A DNA stretch of 64,000 nucleotides from Ariolimax columbianus (taxonomy: Eukaryota; Mollusca; Gastropoda; Stylommatophora; Arionidae): positions 8,512,361-8,576,360 of the forward strand of contig JAVGWX010000019.1 of assembly GCA_036924085.1 (NCBI GenBank), read 5' to 3'. The position numbers were made by a program, and so were the translations under genes. Shown piece by piece: positions 10,748 to 21,965 of this stretch. Position 1 is the first letter of the stretch; the number at the start of each line of letters is the position of its first letter. Below the pieces are notes generated by a model that was not told the DNA's origin, did no database searches, and saw nothing but the letters and a program-made list of their open reading frames with translations.

Positions 10748-11591
10748 TTCTTTGCAGTCTATGGGATCTGCATCATTCTTCTATACAATCTCATCTCAGT
10801 CGCTTTAAAAAATATGCGCATTTTTGTTAATTGTCCATGAATCACTGCCATATGTCAGTACTGTTTTAATGACGCATATAAGGAATCGCTATCTCAGTTC
10901 CAGCAACAAGGTGTTGTTGCACAAAATTCATTTCCTGGTCTAGAAGACCGATTTTTCTTGGGCTATTCTGCATTTCAATTCGTAATTGCACCTGCTTTCT
11001 GATGTTATGTCTACCCAGGTATTTAAACGTGTTAACTTATCTCAATTCGGTCCTCTTCTTTGTAGCGCAGAATTTGAAGAGACATGTTTCTTTGTTACTA
11101 CCATCACCTTCTATTTATTTTTGTTCAAGCTGAGGACTTTGTTTTAATTTTGCTGAACTACCACACCTCCCATTTCTTGCAAGTATGTTGCATTATTCGC
11201 TATAAGTACAATGTCATCAGCATATCGTAGATGTGTTTTGTTCTATCCGCCAGTTGATATTGTTGGCATTAGATGTATGCCTCTCACGATAAACTGGTTG
11301 TGTAGAAAGCACAGGTAGGTGGATAGAACACAACCTTGCCTCACTCCACTTGTTATATGTTTATATTCTCCCAATTGGTTGTTTATTCGTATAACCGCAG
11401 TCTGTTTTCAATACATATTATGAATGTCCTTCAGTTCCTTGACATCAATATGCACATTTATATGATTTGGGTGAGGGTCATACGTTTTACCTTGTCGAAC
11501 GCTTTAATACAATCTATAAAACACAGATACGTCGACTTTCATCTCAATGGCTCTCTCCAATATCTTTCCTATAATGTATGTCGCTTTGTTT

Positions 11592-11830
11592 GAGCCCTTG
11601 CCTTCCATGAATCCGCACTGCTCATCACTAGGCCTTGTTTAAGCCCTTGCCTTCCATGAACTTGCACTGCTCATCACTAGGCCTTGTTTAAGCCCTTGCC
11701 TTCCATGAACCCGCACTGCTCATCACTAGGCCTTGTTTAAGCCCTTGCCTTCCATGAACTTGCACTGCTCATCACTAGGCCTTGTTTAAGCCCTTGCCTT
11801 CCATGAACTTGCACTGCGCATCACCAATTT
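11592..11830 (-). repeat. 49-bp minisatellite, about 4.8 copies, from RT motif 'QCxFMEGKG'
   Basis: Unit begins AAGCCCTTGCCTTCCATGAA; starts at 11592, 11641, 11690, 11739 and 11788 fix the period at 49 bp. The minus strand of each encodes the conserved QCGFMEGKGSNKA-type motif of this LINE. A 49-bp period breaks the frame, so the amplification came after, or caused, the death of the LINE copy. Confidence 0.9.
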
Positions 11831-11890
11831 CTGGTTGTATTCTACTCCTCACTCTTCCCATGATGATTCGTAGTAGTATCTTTGTTAAGT

Positions 11891-12530
11891 GGCTCATGAG
11901 GCTGACAGTGTGGTGTTACTCGCATTCAATGTCTCATGAGGCTGACAGTGTGGTGTTACTCGCATTCAATGTCTAATGAGACTGACAGTGGGGTGTTACT
12001 CGCATTCAATGTCTCATGAGGCTGACAGTGTGGTGTTACTCGCATTCAATGTCTCATGAGGCTGACAGTGTGGTGTTACTCGCATTTAATGTCTCATGAG
12101 GCTGAAAGTGAAGTGTTACTCGCATTCAATGTCTCATGAGCCTGACAGTTCGATGTTACTCGCATTCAATGTCTCACGAGGCTGACAGTGTGGTGTTACT
12201 CGCATTCAATGTCTCATGAGGCTGACAGTGTGGTGTTACTCGCATTTAATGTCTCATGAGGCTGAAAGTGAAGTGTTACTCGCATTCAATGTCTCATGAG
12301 CCTGACAGTTCGATGTTACTCGCATTCAATGTCTCACGAGGCTGACAGTGTGGTGTTACTCGCATTCAATGGCTCATGAGGCTGACAGTGTGGTGTTACT
12401 CGCATTCAATGTCTCATGAGGCTGACAGTGTAGTGTTACTCGCATTCAATGGCTCATGAGGCTGACAGTGTGGTGTTACTCGCATTCAATGGCTCATGAG
12501 GCTAATAGTGCAGTGTTACTCGCATTCAAT
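11891..12530 (-). repeat. 40-bp minisatellite, 16 copies, from RT motif 'CELHRTISLMSH'
   Basis: Unit GCTGACAGTGTGGTGTTACT + CGCATTCAATGTCTCATGAG repeats exactly every 40 bp. On the minus strand each gives ECE-HHTVSLMSH, matching the C-E-L-H-R-T-I-S-L-M-S-H block of this LINE type. Copy variants with AAGTG/TCGATG occur in two separated places, indicating higher-order duplication of several units together. Confidence 0.9.
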
Positions 12531-12774
12531 GGCAATGCTGTGAACTTTGACTTCATGAATCATTGACTTCCACAATCGTAAATATCATTCATCAATTTTA
12601 TTATCACTTTTATCCCGAAAACTCTTATGGGCGTATTTCCTCTATTGTTATGTTATCTTGCCCTGGTGCCTTTCCTCTCTATAGATGCTGTATTACGTCA
12701 TATATCCTCTATCACTTTTGATTTGTTCAATTTAGTCTGGTCTGTCATCACTCAACGTTATCATCCTGTCCCAC

Positions 12775-12918
12775 TTACCATTTAATCCTGTACCACTAAA
12801 CACTGTCCCACTAAACACTGTCCCACTAAATACTGTCCCACTAAACACTGTCCCACTTAACACTGTCCCACTAAACACTGTCCCACTTAACACTGTCCCA
12901 CTTTACACTGTCCCAGTC
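12775..12918. repeat. 15-bp minisatellite, about 9 copies
   Basis: Unit ACTGTCCCACTAAAC, with AAAC/TTAAC variants. It lies between the endonuclease-RT linker and the RT domain of the antisense LINE, directly after EAKTGTV on the minus strand. Confidence 0.85.
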
Positions 12919-13799
12919 TTTGCTTCCAAGCATCCGGTGGACGTGCGTGTTCCCAACCCTGTTATTTCATTTGCTCTTTTATACATGGATTTTGTGTCTG
13001 TTCTGTGTTGTATTTCCATCTCTATACAATTCCGTTCTAACCAATTGTCTTTTTCTCCTTTACATTGTATTATTATATATTTTTCTATTTGGTCATAATC
13101 TTCCTTATTCCTCCTACTCTTTCTTCTTTCCTCCATTTATTGCAAATTTAATTAGTCATTCATGTTTAATTTGCACGATATTTTATCACTGGAAAAATCT
13201 CTTTATATGTTTGTTGTATTGACAATCCCCATTGTTCATCAATCCTCTGTATTGTTTCTGCTGCAATGTACCTATTCTGTTTTGCAAAGTTATATTTCTC
13301 GCTCATTTCTGTCTCCGATTTACGCAGGGCTATAGCTTTATAATCCGTATCGCTCTCTTTATATTCTTTAAGTTGACTGGTTCTTTGGCTGTTATTGGCA
13401 CGAGATCGTTATCACAGTCTGCCCCTGGCCTTGTCTTCGCTTGAACAAGCCCGTTTCTGAATCTCCTGCGTATCAATATGCAATGGATATGATTGGACAC
13501 TATCTCCTGGGCCTATCCATGTAAAAAGGCGCCTAAGTTGCTATTGGAACCATTTGTTCTCTATCATCATTTCACGTATTTTGGAGCATTCTACCAGTCG
13601 ATCCTCTTTCTTTTTTCCTTTCTCCCAGTCCATGTCCTCTAGTAACATATCCCACTTTTTCGCCTCCTACGTTTTCAGTGGTATCTCTCATAACGACTGT
13701 CATTTCATAGTTTCTGCACCGAGACATGGCCATTTCAAATTCTCCCTAAATCCATCTACTCCTTCTTATTTTCCTTCTTAGTGATGCGGTGAAGGATCA

Positions 13800-14330
13800 G
13801 GGCCCAGACGCCCCGCCTACATCCCACTTACATCAATGGACGTGATGCGAAAACATAGCCACTCACATACATGGTACAGTGATGGCCACGTTCTGGCCTT
13901 ACCTGTACAACTGTGTCCAGAGCAACACCTACTCGTTAGTGACCCTGTTGATAACTGAGGTTGCTATGGGCGAGACCGAATACCTAAAGGTAAATGCAGG
14001 AGTTGAGCAGTTTGGTGTTCGACTAAGGTGACAGTGTAATACCAACCGACGAGTGGACCACGCTCTGACTGTCACCAACCTAGACCCCAATCGTGGGTTA
14101 CATGATCAGCCTGTCCTCTGCTTGTCTAGCAACCTCATCTTTGTCTATATCAACAAAGGTCCTACAACAAACAAGATACTATCGCATCAATGGGTACAGG
14201 AGGAAACCATAGGAAATCCGAATAGAGGACAATCGTGATCCTGGAAAGCAAACGTATCTAGGAGAAGGAGAACTCGGAACTCAAACCACCCGCTGTGTTG
14301 ATATTCGTCCAACGTAATTGATGAGGACCA
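13800..14330. other. Unassigned interval
   Basis: The antisense LINE ends near 13795. The following 500 bp show no convincing frame, repeat match or RNA gene. Confidence 0.4.
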
Positions 14331-14334
14331 CTTG

Positions 14335-14530
14335 GTCAGCATTCACTGTACGCTGTTCTCATTACATCATTCACTGTAAACTGTTCTCATGTTAACATTC
14401 ACTGTAAACTGTTCTCATGTCAGAATTCACTGTAAACTGTTCTCATGTCAGAATTCACTGTAAACTGTTATCATGTCAGCATTCCCTGTAAAATGTTCTC
14501 ATGAAAGAATTCACTGTAAACTGTTCTCGT
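14335..14530. repeat. 28-bp minisatellite, about 7 copies
   Basis: Unit ATTCACTGTAAACTGTTCTC + ATGTCAGA, with small variants. Confidence 0.85.
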
Positions 14531-14809
14531 GCCGGGTCCAGCACACATCCATGCTTCACACCGTTAGTAACACTGCTACCTTACAGATGAGATATTGGAT
14601 TACTAAAGGCTACCGGTGGTATGCAACATGAAAGCACCGCGCCAGGACTATACCCTGTTTCATAAGGAATCCACACCATCTAAATATTATCACAAATGGC
14701 GTTAATTGGGTAAAAAAAACATTCCTCAGCGTCCAGTAAGGAATGCCATGAGCAGCAGGTGACACCCGATCGCCAGCAAGTTACTGCAAGCATTATAAAG
14801 ATAAAGTCT

Positions 14810-15125
14810 AGAAACATCCTAAACATCGGTAGCTGGAACGTATGCACCCTTATACAGGCAGGGAGATGTGATAACATCAAGAAAGGAATGTCATATATGT
14901 GATGGGGCTGGGAGAGATGAGATGGAATGAGGCCGGGGAGATGGCGTCAGAGACATATATAATAATTTATTCAGGAAGGATCGCACACAGCATATGAGTC
15001 GGAATAATATGGATGGAGAGAGAGCGAAGGTATTGACGGGAATATTGGAGTAATATCAGAGCATGTTCTACTGGTTAAGTTGAGCGGTAAGTCAGTTTAT
15101 ATCAACTTAAAACAAACTGATGCGC
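14810..15125 (+). pseudogene. LINE endonuclease N-terminal fragment
   Basis: The plus strand reads LNIGSWNVCTLIQAGRCDNI, corresponding to the 'TWNVRSL..AGK..N.K.EM' start of APE endonucleases in RTE/L2-like LINEs. It is followed after a frameshift by [19 protein letters not shown], the next conserved block. It breaks off at the AT microsatellite. Stop codons interrupt it. Confidence 0.65.
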
Positions 15126-15151
15126 GAACAACGAAGGGAAAGAAGGACTAA

Positions 15152-15300
<149 letters not shown>

Positions 15301-15979
15301 TATACATTCATATCATATATTTAAAGAGAAAGAAAGTAAGAAAGAATAAAAACACGAGAAACAAGAAAAGGAAAGTGAGAGGAGTGAGAAAGAGAGAGAA
15401 ATAAACAATGAGAGTGAGATAGAGAAGGAGGAGAACGAGTGTTGTTTGATCCCCTCTACATCACTTACATTTACGGGACCATACTTAACTGTAACGGGCC
15501 ATAAGGAAAGCATATTTTGGTAAAATGTTGGAGTGACGATGCTTTAAAGACATGGTCTACAGATCAAAACATGCAGAAACATGATTCATCAAACATGTAG
15601 GCTATAACAAAATTGATAGTAAACCCGTTCACAAAAATGGCTTTAAAATAAGATGCTCTGACTCATCATTAAACACAAAAATAATGTCCACGACAGGTAA
15701 GCTGGCATAGGAAAGATCATCTTAAGATTGTGGGACTGCTACACATGAATGGATGATAGACATGCAACGTTAGCAGACTGCAGGACCACGGCTGATGATC
15801 AGATTACCTAGTCCAACGAAATTCTCTGCTGTTTTATATCCATATTACAGGACCATTATTTATATTGACACAAATCCTTGTGTAGAGCTCTAGAACTGTC
15901 ATGCTAGTCAGGTATCGACTGTTTCTGTACTGTATGCTATTTATTTATTATGTTAGTCATAATGTTGATACGGTTTCAG
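15301..15979. other. Intronic interval without recognised features
   Basis: An AAAG/GAGA-rich stretch (15325-15435) is followed by unique-looking sequence up to the acceptor of the next exon. No frame or repeat match was recognised. Confidence 0.4.
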
Positions 15980-16105
15980 ATCTGCTGAAGGACTCTACGA
16001 ACAAGATCATAGTTGTAAAAAACGTGTACCTGAATGTGAGGACATGGACTAACGTTACTCGTCAACAGCCTTACGGAGCAGCGTGTCTTCTGGATAAACG
16101 ACTCG
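15980..16105 (+). CDS. Small internal exon (42 codons), phase 1-1
   Basis: An acceptor GGTTTCAG ends at 15979 and a GGTGAG donor starts at 16106. The 126-nt exon is open, gives DLLKDSTNKIIVVKNVYLNV... and ends AACLLDKRL, with one Cys and one NVT glycosylation site. Its phase agrees with the other four exons. It might continue the Cys-rich module of exon 2290-2652, but no domain is recognised. Its small size makes it the least certain of the five. Confidence 0.45.
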
Positions 16106-16454
16106 GTGAGGGACATGCACTTAGGAAATCACTTTGACAATCTCTGTGTGCCTAACATTTTATATTTGTGTTTGCTGTACTTTGAAAAACTGCCTCAAAA
16201 TAACTATGTGTAGAAATTCATCATCATTATGTAGCATGCCCTAATCGGATCATCGCTCTCATAACAGCCAATCAATTGCCAACTCTCCCGCCTGTGCCAC
16301 AGTCATGCTCAAAACCTCCTTAACGTCACGTGTATATTTTCTCCTCGTGCTGCCCCTGCCTCGCTTTCCAGGTACTATAATTCCCAGTATTGTTTTATCT
16401 AACACATTGTGACGTTTGATGTGTCCACATTATTTTAGTTTTCTAAACACAATT

Positions 16455-16950
16455 TGGGAGCGGCGTGGCGCAGTGGTTAGCGTGCACGCTTCGCATCTGC
16501 ATGGCACTGGGTGCTGAGTGGCCCTGGGTGCTGAGGGGTCATGGGTGCTGAGTGGCCCAGGGTGCTGAGTGGTCCTGGGTGCTGAGTGGTCCTGGATGCT
16601 GAGTGGTCCTGGGTGCTGAGTGGTCCTGGGTGCTGAGTGGTCCTTGATGCTTAGTGATCCTGGGGGCTGAGTGGTCCTGGGTGCTGAGTGGTCCTGGGTG
16701 CTGAGTGGTCCTGGGTGCTGGTGCTGAGTTCTCCTTGATGCTGAGCAGCCCTCAGTTGGGGCGGAAATGTTTTGTCAGACCGACACGGTTCCCGAGTCGA
16801 TCCAGCCTTAAATGGGTACCGGTTCAGGCCAGGAAGTAAAAACGGCGAGGGAGAGGAGATGGGTACCGCCTTCATATAGCTGAGCCTTTGAAATCTGAGA
16901 TCGATCTCCCTAAACCGCTACGGCAGTAAAACTTTGGGGTACTTTACTTT
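16455..16950 (+). mobile_element. tRNA-headed SINE with a minisatellite inside its head
   Basis: The start GGCGTGGCGCAGTGGTTAGC (around 16461) fits a tRNA-derived A box. A degenerate B box (GGTTCCCGAGTCGATCC) lies near 16787, some 310 bp away where about 35 bp is normal. In between, GCTGAGTGGTCCTGGGT (17 bp) is repeated about 13 times (16510-16735). The downstream body carries 'GGTACCGGTTCAGGCC'. Ends and target duplication were not resolved. Confidence 0.65.
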
Positions 16951-17079
16951 TTACTTGTTAAACATAATAATATATCTAGCACATTTAGTTCTGTATCCAT
17001 CTATTTTAATACATCAGCATGTTATTGTTCACCACCAATTGTATTGTTAGCACTTTCTTGTCACATTCTAGCTCGCTTC

Positions 17080-17365
17080 ATTATTGTGTGTGGTTGTCCA
17101 TGTCTCGTCTATGTGAGCTGGCTTCATTAATGTGCGATGTTGTCCATGCCTCGTCTCTGCGAGCTGGCGTCATTAATGTGTGGTTGTCCATGTCTCGTCT
17201 ATGTGAGCTGGCTTCATTAATGTGTGGTTCTCTATGTCTCGTCTCTATAAGCTGGCATCATTAATGTATGGTTGTCCATGTCTCGTCTATGTGAGCTGGC
17301 TTCATTAATGTGTGGTTTTCCATGTCTCGTCTCTATAAGCTCTATAAGCATTAATGTATGTGGCT
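17080..17365. repeat. 44-bp minisatellite, about 6 copies
   Basis: Unit GGTTGTCCATGTCTCGTCTA + TGTGAGCTGGCTTCATTAATGTGT with point variants, the last copies shortened. Confidence 0.8.
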
Positions 17366-17504
17366 GTCCATGCCTCAGTTTCTGCCTCGTTTGTGCTCAT
17401 TATCATGGCCTTGACGATGATAAGATATGCATTGTTATTCTTCTGTGTGTTGATTAACCGACAAGGTCATTGATTATGCCAGTCCCGTAGGGTTCTGTAA
17501 TGTT

Positions 17505-17830
17505 CAGCTATGTCATCTGTCAATTTTAGTTCTAGTATATCATCCCTGTCGATCTTAGTGCTAGTATATCATCCCTGTCGATCTTAGTGCTAGTATATCA
17601 TCCCTGTCGATCTTAGTTCTATTATTTCATCCATATCAATGTAAGTGCTAGTATATCATCCCTGTCGATATGAGTTCCAGTGTATTATACCTGTGGATCT
17701 TAGTTCTAGTACATCATCCCTGTCAATCTCAGTTATAGTATATCATCATTGTCAATCTTAGTTCTAGTATATGATCCATGTCAATCTTAGTGCTAGTATA
17801 TCATACCTGTCGATCAAACGTTTCGTACGG
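17505..17830. repeat. 29-bp minisatellite, about 11 copies
   Basis: Unit GATCTTAGTTCTAGTATATC + ATCCCTGTC, progressively diverged toward both ends. Confidence 0.85.
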
Positions 17831-17839
17831 TTTGTCATG

Positions 17840-18390
17840 TTATCCATTGTGTTTTCTGTATTCATGTTACAAAAATGTATGTATGGTGTACCGGGTGTCA
17901 GGGAGGGGTAGTACCTCTAGTGGCGGACAGGTCGTGCCCTATCTTGGGTAGTTTGTCCATTTTTTATCCTCACCTGGCACTCACCTCTCACTTGTGGCGC
18001 CACTTAGCTGCTATTATGTCGAAGCGCCATATTCCCGGCAACGTCTCGACATGACCGGCTAAACCAAGTGAGGGTAGCCGATGGGTCTAATGAGCCTACG
18101 CTGAAATAGGGCTTGTCTACCTAAGTATGTGAAGACTGGATTCGGCTGACTGCACGGAAGAACCACTGGCTGGTCAACGGCAGCAAGGTAGCGTCTACCA
18201 GCAACTCGCTGTAGAACGTTTTGAGCAAGGCTGGACGCAAAAGATCCCCTTGGTCGTCCACGGCATCCGGGTTCCTGCTCCAGTGGTCCTATCATATCTT
18301 GCCACTGGATCAAAATGAATCAGTACGAGAGAGTGAGATTGACGGTGTGCACATCTCCCACACTTAAATTCAACTAACGCGCAATTCATA
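17840..18390. other. Unassigned interval
   Basis: GC-richer than its surroundings (18000-18300) and unlike other repeats here. It may be part of an interspersed element, but no second copy was found in the window. An (ATCTC)n run of about 35 bp follows at 18393-18432. Confidence 0.35.
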
Positions 18391-18434
18391 TTGTCATCTC
18401 ATCTCATCTCATCTCATCTCATCGTATCTCATTG

Positions 18435-18970
18435 GAAAGATATGGGCACAGTATGCACGCTTACCTAAAACCCGTCTGCACTTCAAACGAGTCCGATGTC
18501 TTCCCAGCTGTTCTGACGACTGCTCGTTGTCCTTCCTGATACAGTGTTTCATTCAGTTAGTTCCGGCTCGTTAGGAAACCCATTTCTTTCATGACGCTAC
18601 CTAGCAAATTGTGTTCCACACAGACAAAATCGTTGGTGTATTCTGTGAAGGAAGTGTTTATGCCTACATTGTACGCTCTGAACTTTTCAATACTATTCCT
18701 TATATTCAGGATGTGATCCCTCGTGCCTCTACCATGTTGTTCACCTGTCTGTCCTTCATGTAGGTCCTCGTTGAGTTTGTTTTCTGACCTGTTCGTAATG
18801 ATCCTTTGGCCGATATTGCTAGGACGACTTACTAAAGCGATGGTTTGTAAGTTAGTTCAATGCTTCAGATCCCAGTTCTTGGTGAGTAGAATATTCACAG
18901 AACGTGTCCATGCTCTAGACCATATTGTGATGTCTCAGATCTTCTTTCATCGTTCGTTGTAGATATTGAC
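18435..18970 (-). pseudogene. RTE/L2-like LINE RT fragment
   Basis: Minus-strand pieces in two frames give NWDLKH-TNLQTIALVSRPSN, IITNRSENKLNEDLHEGQTG, GTRDHILNIRNSIEK and NLLGSVMKEMGF. These are the RT fingers and palm start ('CTNYRTISLVSH...LHEGQAGFR.GRGTRDHI.N.R...EK') typical of the non-RNase-H LINEs. Frameshifted and truncated before the YADD box. Confidence 0.75.
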
Positions 18971-19079
18971 GCTGGCCTTCCCTCCTGCTCGTTTAAAAAA
19001 AATTGATTTATAATAATACACCGGAAATGTCTCTTTTTCGGGTCTTGAAATGCTATTTGAATCTCATCTTTGGTAGGTT

Positions 19080-19720
19080 AAAAGGTCATTAGATCAGAAT
19101 ATTCAATCAAATAAAAAATAATTATTTTAAGATATCATTAAACAGACTAAACCACACAAATGTGATATCTTTAGATATTGTGAAATAGAACACACACAAA
19201 TTTATATTTTAGATGTCGTTAAACAGACTAAATCATACAAATATATTTTTAAATGTCGTAAAACAAACTAACCTGCAATGTATAGATCTTTAGATGTCGT
19301 AAAATGTACCAAGGCACACATATATGTCTTTTAGATGTCGTATAACAGACAGACCCACACAAATATTTTTAAAATGTCATAAAACATACTAACCAACACG
19401 AACATATATTTTAGATGTATAACAGACTAATGCACAAAAATATATATTAGATATTGTGAAACAGACTATTTAGTTACTTAGCCGCGCCTCTTCCATCGTG
19501 AGGTGTGGAGGTTAAAAACAGACTAACAGACACATATGTCTTTTACATGTTGCAAAACAGACTAACCCATCAACAATATATTTCATATATCGTAAAACAG
19601 ACTAACCTAACCTACTACAAAAATGTATACGTTAAATATCGTTAAGCATACTCAAACACAATAACATGTCACTTAGATGTTGTAAAACAGACTAACCAAC
19701 AATGAATAACACAGACCAGT
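19080..19720. repeat. Diverged tandem repeat, period about 40-50 bp
   Basis: 'TTTTAGATGTCGTAAAACAG' + 'ACTAACC(CA)ACACAAATATA' recurs with many substitutions and indels. It resembles other decayed arrays at 1.1-2.2 kb. Confidence 0.6.
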
Positions 19721-19909
19721 TATCAATAAACAGAATAGCGAGTCTAACAACACGGTCATTATGGCTTGGATATCGCTTTGCAACAAAAACATGAACGAAA
19801 TCTACATTACATTAGAAAGGAATCCATCAGGGTCAATGAACAATACGAAGAAAATAACAAACAAAGCATAACAAAAACGATGAACTCGGATATTCATCAG
19901 ATTTAGGGT

Positions 19910-20320
19910 AATCTGGGTAATTTTGTATTTTTTCGATCGCCTTATGACGTCTTCCAGCTTGTTGTAGAACTCTTGCTTCTTATCATCGTCGGCCTCGTTA
20001 GTTGGGGCATAGCACTGAATGATGTTTATATTGATGTCTTTGTTGCTCGTTCTAAAGCCTGCACTCATGATTCGGTTGCTAATAGCCTTCCAATTTTTGA
20101 GCACCCGCTGTGCTTCTCTGGAAAGCATCAGTGCCACTCCAAATGTATGTTGGGCACGAGTTCCTTCTTTTCTAGACTAAATTATCATTTCCCCAGTAGC
20201 CAGTCTCATCATTCGGGATTGTGTCCATCTTGTTTCGCGCAGTCTCAGAACTGCCATTTTACCCACTATTTTACTGCCTGATAAATTGTACTCAAACATC
20301 CCAAGTCGATATATTTGTTT
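19910..20320 (-). pseudogene. LINE APE-endonuclease fragment (RTE/L2-like)
   Basis: The minus strand encodes GVALMLSREAQRVLKNW, then INIIQCYAPTNEADDDKKQEF, the highly conserved central block of these endonucleases. Upstream in a shifted frame is LRETRWTQSRMM, matching the 'SE.RW.GSG' region. Downstream it loses the frame near 19910. Confidence 0.8.
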
Positions 20321-20669
20321 TCTATTTGGTATTAAAATGGGCAGTCAGCCGTGGAATGTCCTTGCCACTTTCACTCCACTGCATCATACTTTTCGTTTCT
20401 AAAGGCCCTTTTTTTCCAAAACCGTTTTCTTTTGCTTTGTTGTTAATGTTTTCGTAACCGACTAATTACATTTTTATTATAGATTTAGGTGGTCGACCCT
20501 AACCTAACCTATTATACTCTAGGTGACTTGTTGGCCATGTTTAGTGTATTTCCTCTCCCATCACCTATCCAACTTGAGTGACTCTTCTGGAAGGTTTCGC
20601 TTTCCTTGGCTTGGCTCCTGCGGTCATTGAGACAGGAAAGCTCCCTCGCGACCATTTCAAGGTAACGGA

Positions 20670-21965
20670 CTTCACAAACCAACATATGGCGTGGTACAGA
20701 TGTATGAGAACCAAGTGACACACCAACATATGGCGTGGTACAGATGTATGAGAACAAAGTGACACACAAACATATGGCGTGGTACAGATGTATGAGAACC
20801 AAGTGACACACCAACATATGGCATGGTACTGATGTATGAGAACCAAGTGACACACCAACATATGGCGAGGTACAGATATATGAGAACCAAGTGACACACC
20901 AACATATGGCGAGGTACAGATGTATGCGAACCAAGTGACACACCAACATATGGCGTGGTACAGATGTATGAGAACCAAGTGACACACCAACATATGGCGA
21001 GGTACATATGTATGAGAACCAAGTGACACACCAACATATGGCGTGGTACAGATGTATGAAAACCAAGTGACACACCAACATATGGCGTGGTACAGATGTA
21101 TGAGAACCAAGTGACACACCAACATATGGCGTGGTACCGATGTATGAGAACCAAGTGACACACCAACATATGGCGAGGTACAGATGTATGAGAACCAAGT
21201 GACACACCAACATATGGCGAGGTACAGATGTATGCGAACCAAGTGACACACCAAAATATGGCGGGGTACAGATGTATGAGAACCAAGAGACACACCAACA
21301 TATGGCGTGGTACAGATGTATGAGAACCAAGTGACACACTAACATATGGCGAGGTACAGATGTATGAGAATCAAGTGACACACCAACATAGGGCGAGGTA
21401 CAGATGTATGAGAACCAAGTGACACACCAACATATGGCGTGGTACAGATGTATGAGAACCAAGTGACACACCAACATATGGCGAGGTACAGATGTATGAG
21501 AACCAAGTGACACACCAACATATGGCGAGGTACAGATGTATGAGAACCAAGTGACACACCAACATATGGCGAGGTACAGATGTATGCGAACCAAGTGACA
21601 CACCAACATATGGCGAGGTACAGATGTATGCGAACCAAGAGACACACCAACATATGGCGAGGTACAGATGTATGAGAATCAAGTGACACACCAACATATG
21701 GCGAGGTACAGATGTATGAGAACCAAGTGACACACCAACATATGGCGTGGTACAGATGTATGAGAACCAAGTGACACACCAACATATGACGAGGTACAGA
21801 TGTATGAGCACCAAGAGACACACCAACATATGGCGTGGTACAGATGTATGAGAACCAAGTGACACACCAACATATGGCGTGGTACAGATGTATGAGAACC
21901 AAGTGACACACCAACATATGGCGTGGTACAGACGTATGAGAACCAAGCGAAACACCAACATATGA
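20670..21965. repeat. 44-bp minisatellite array, about 29 copies
   Basis: Unit ACCAACATATGGCGTGGTAC + AGATGTATGAGAACCAAGTGACAC. Copies differ mainly at GCGTGG/GCGAGG, TATGAG/TATGCG and GTGACA/GAGACA, and runs of the same variant combinations show recent block duplication. The long reading frames of His-Met-Leu-Val-Cys repeats on the minus strand are products of the array. Confidence 0.95.

Larger units (their letters stand above)
10737..13795 (-). pseudogene. RTE/L2-like LINE, endonuclease and RT part, with internal minisatellites
   Basis: Minus-strand order: endonuclease pieces around 13790-13620 (GG-EKVGYVT, HGLGER), RLFTWIGPGD and RPGADCDND near 13540-13400, linker with GEKDNWLERNCIEME (13130-12960), RT pieces 'GIKVIIKLMNDIYDCG' (about 12600), SLMSH (amplified), 'RSRIQPEIGDAQC' (about 11830), EGKG (amplified), RYADDIVLIANNATYLQEMG (about 11240-11180, the YADD catalytic box intact) and downstream thumb sequence to 10737. 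It then continues at 3658. Unusually, three separate tandem arrays lie inside the RT coding region. No RNase H was seen, unlike the I-type LINEs here. Confidence 0.8.

Noticed and set aside
20670..21965. CRISPR array
   Set aside because: There are no unique spacers between repeats; units are head-to-tail and the context is animal intron DNA.
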